DNA of 64,000 bases from Jatrophihabitans cynanchi (GTDB lineage: Bacteria; Actinomycetota; Actinomycetes; Mycobacteriales; Jatrophihabitantaceae). Below, one piece after another: positions 63,221 to 64,000 of this stretch. Every line of letters begins with the position of its first letter. Position 1 is the stretch's first letter. The notes beneath the pieces were generated by a model that did no database searches, was not told where the DNA came from, and was given only the letters and a program-made list of their open reading frames with translations. The stretch lies in the NCBI RefSeq assembly GCF_027247405.1, contig NZ_CP097463.1, positions 4,154,001 to 4,218,000 of the forward strand, read 5' to 3'. A program made the translations under genes and the position numbers.

Positions 63221-64000
63221 ATGCGCAGCGCCGAGATCAGGAAGCGCTTCCTGGGTCATTTCGAGGCGAACGGTCACACCGTTGTCCCGAGCGTGCCCCT
63301 GCCGTTCGAGGACCCGAACCTGCTGTTCGTCAACGCCGGCATGGTGCAGTTCGTCCCGTACTTCGTCGGCCAGCAGACGCCGCCGTGGCCGCGCGCCACC
63401 AGCATCCAGAAGTGCATCCGCACCCCGGACATCGACGAGGTCGGCAAGACGACCCGGCACGGCACGTTCTTCCAGATGAACGGCAACTTCAGCTTCGGCG
63501 ACTACTTCAAGGAACGCGCCATCACGCTCGCCTGGGAGCTGTCGACGAACTCGGTGGCCGACGGCGGCTTCGGGCTGGACGGCGAGCGGATCTGGGCGAC
63601 CGTCTACCTGGACGACGACGAGGCCATCGACATCTGGCACAAGGTGATCGGCCTGCCGCTCGAGCGCATCGTTCGCAAGGGGATGGACGACAACTTCTGG
63701 TCGATGGGCATCGCCGGGCCGTGCGGACCGTGCAGCGAGCTGTACTACGACCGCGGCCCCGACTACGGCGTCGAGGGCGGCCCGGCGGTCGACGAGGACC
63801 GCTACATGGAGTTCTGGAACCTGGTGTTCATGCAGAACGAGCGCGGCCCGCAGAACGGGCCGGGCAAGTCGGACTTCCCCATCCTGGGCGAACTGCCACG
63901 CAAGAACATCGACACCGGGATGGGCATGGAGCGGATGGCCACGCTCATGCAGGGCGTCGACAACCTCTACGAGATCGACGAGACGCGACCGGTGCTCGAC
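63221..64000 (+). CDS. alaS: AlaS, alanyl-tRNA synthetase (3' partial)
   Basis: The first 260 residues of a class II synthetase of about 890. [41 protein letters not shown], the motif 1-2 region [54 protein letters not shown] and the [18 protein letters not shown] segment identify it beyond doubt. The frame is open to the window's right edge. Confidence 0.97.
   Translation, partial: MRSAEIRKRFLGHFEANGHTVVPSVPLPFEDPNLLFVNAGMVQFVPYFVGQQTPPWPRATSIQKCIRTPDIDEVGKTTRHGTFFQMNGNFSFGDYFKERAITLAWELSTNSVADGGFGLDGERIWATVYLDDDEAIDIWHKVIGLPLERIVRKGMDDNFWSMGIAGPCGPCSELYYDRGPDYGVEGGPAVDEDRYMEFWNLVFMQNERGPQNGPGKSDFPILGELPRKNIDTGMGMERMATLMQGVDNLYEIDETRPVLD

Noticed and set aside
1-64000. tRNA and rRNA genes
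   Set aside because: I looked for cloverleaf-like and rRNA-like stretches in the gaps between genes and found none I could support.

Overview
This is a very GC-rich window from a chromosome of an actinobacterium (Actinomycetota). The case rests on the bifunctional PriA isomerase in the his operon, the pgsA-patA-pimA set for phosphatidylinositol mannosides, an F420-type luciferase-like oxidoreductase, SOS boxes of the TCGAAC-N4-GTTCGA type, frequent GTG starts and many leaderless promoters. From pgsA to alaS the gene order (pgsA, acyltransferase, pimA, pdxS, pdxT, yebC, ruvCAB, yajC-secD-secF, apt, rel, ppi, glyoxalase-like, hisS, aspS, rarA, alaS) follows the order I recall for Mycobacterium tuberculosis. 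The genus cannot be fixed from the sequence alone; a Frankia-like or Jatrophihabitans-like lineage is a guess.

Region 1 (1-13.5 kb): histidine and tryptophan synthesis (hisH, priA, hisF, hisI, trpE, a Trp-operon membrane protein, trpC, trpB, trpA). A PhoP/PhoR-like two-component pair sits between hisF and hisI, and a leftward membrane protein gene sits between trpC and trpB. No trpF is present, which fits PriA doing both isomerisations. Region 2 (12.5-24.7 kb): quinone oxidoreductase, lgt, a VIT-family transporter, then a catabolic operon led by a phosphotransferase plus an ACAD10/11-type acyl-CoA dehydrogenase with its own TetR regulator and a perfect 20-bp palindrome inside the promoter; then ffh and a leftward type VII-secretion-like cassette (YbaB-like, EspC-like, WXG-containing protein, membrane protein). 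Region 3 (24.7-33 kb): a HerA-like ATPase, EF-G2, the PIM-lipid operon and a DUF3048 lipoprotein.

Region 4 (33-49.8 kb): vitamin B6 synthase genes pdxS and pdxT, separated by a 294-bp block of 62-bp tandem repeats with 16-bp terminal inverted repeats and an XRE-type gene; then yebC, a membrane protease, two exported proteins of unusual codon use, ruvC-TPR-ruvA-ruvB under a perfect LexA box, the Sec accessory genes yajC-secD-secF, apt, the (p)ppGpp synthetase/hydrolase and dinB with a second LexA box on its start. Region 5 (49.8-64 kb): two exported prolyl isomerases of different fold carrying the same N-terminal anchor; a DUF222/HNH (13E12-type) gene cut in two by a complete IS256-family element with 8-bp target duplications; a glyoxalase-II-like hydrolase; hisS, aspS; a secreted S53 (sedolisin) protease; rarA, two small membrane proteins and the start of alaS.

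The most informative points are the IS256 insertion whose excision restores one reading frame exactly, the operator-in-promoter of the ACAD11-like operon, the bounded 62-bp repeat block, the two LexA boxes, and a recurring TANNNT box 6-8 nt before start codons that predicts about fourteen leaderless transcripts.
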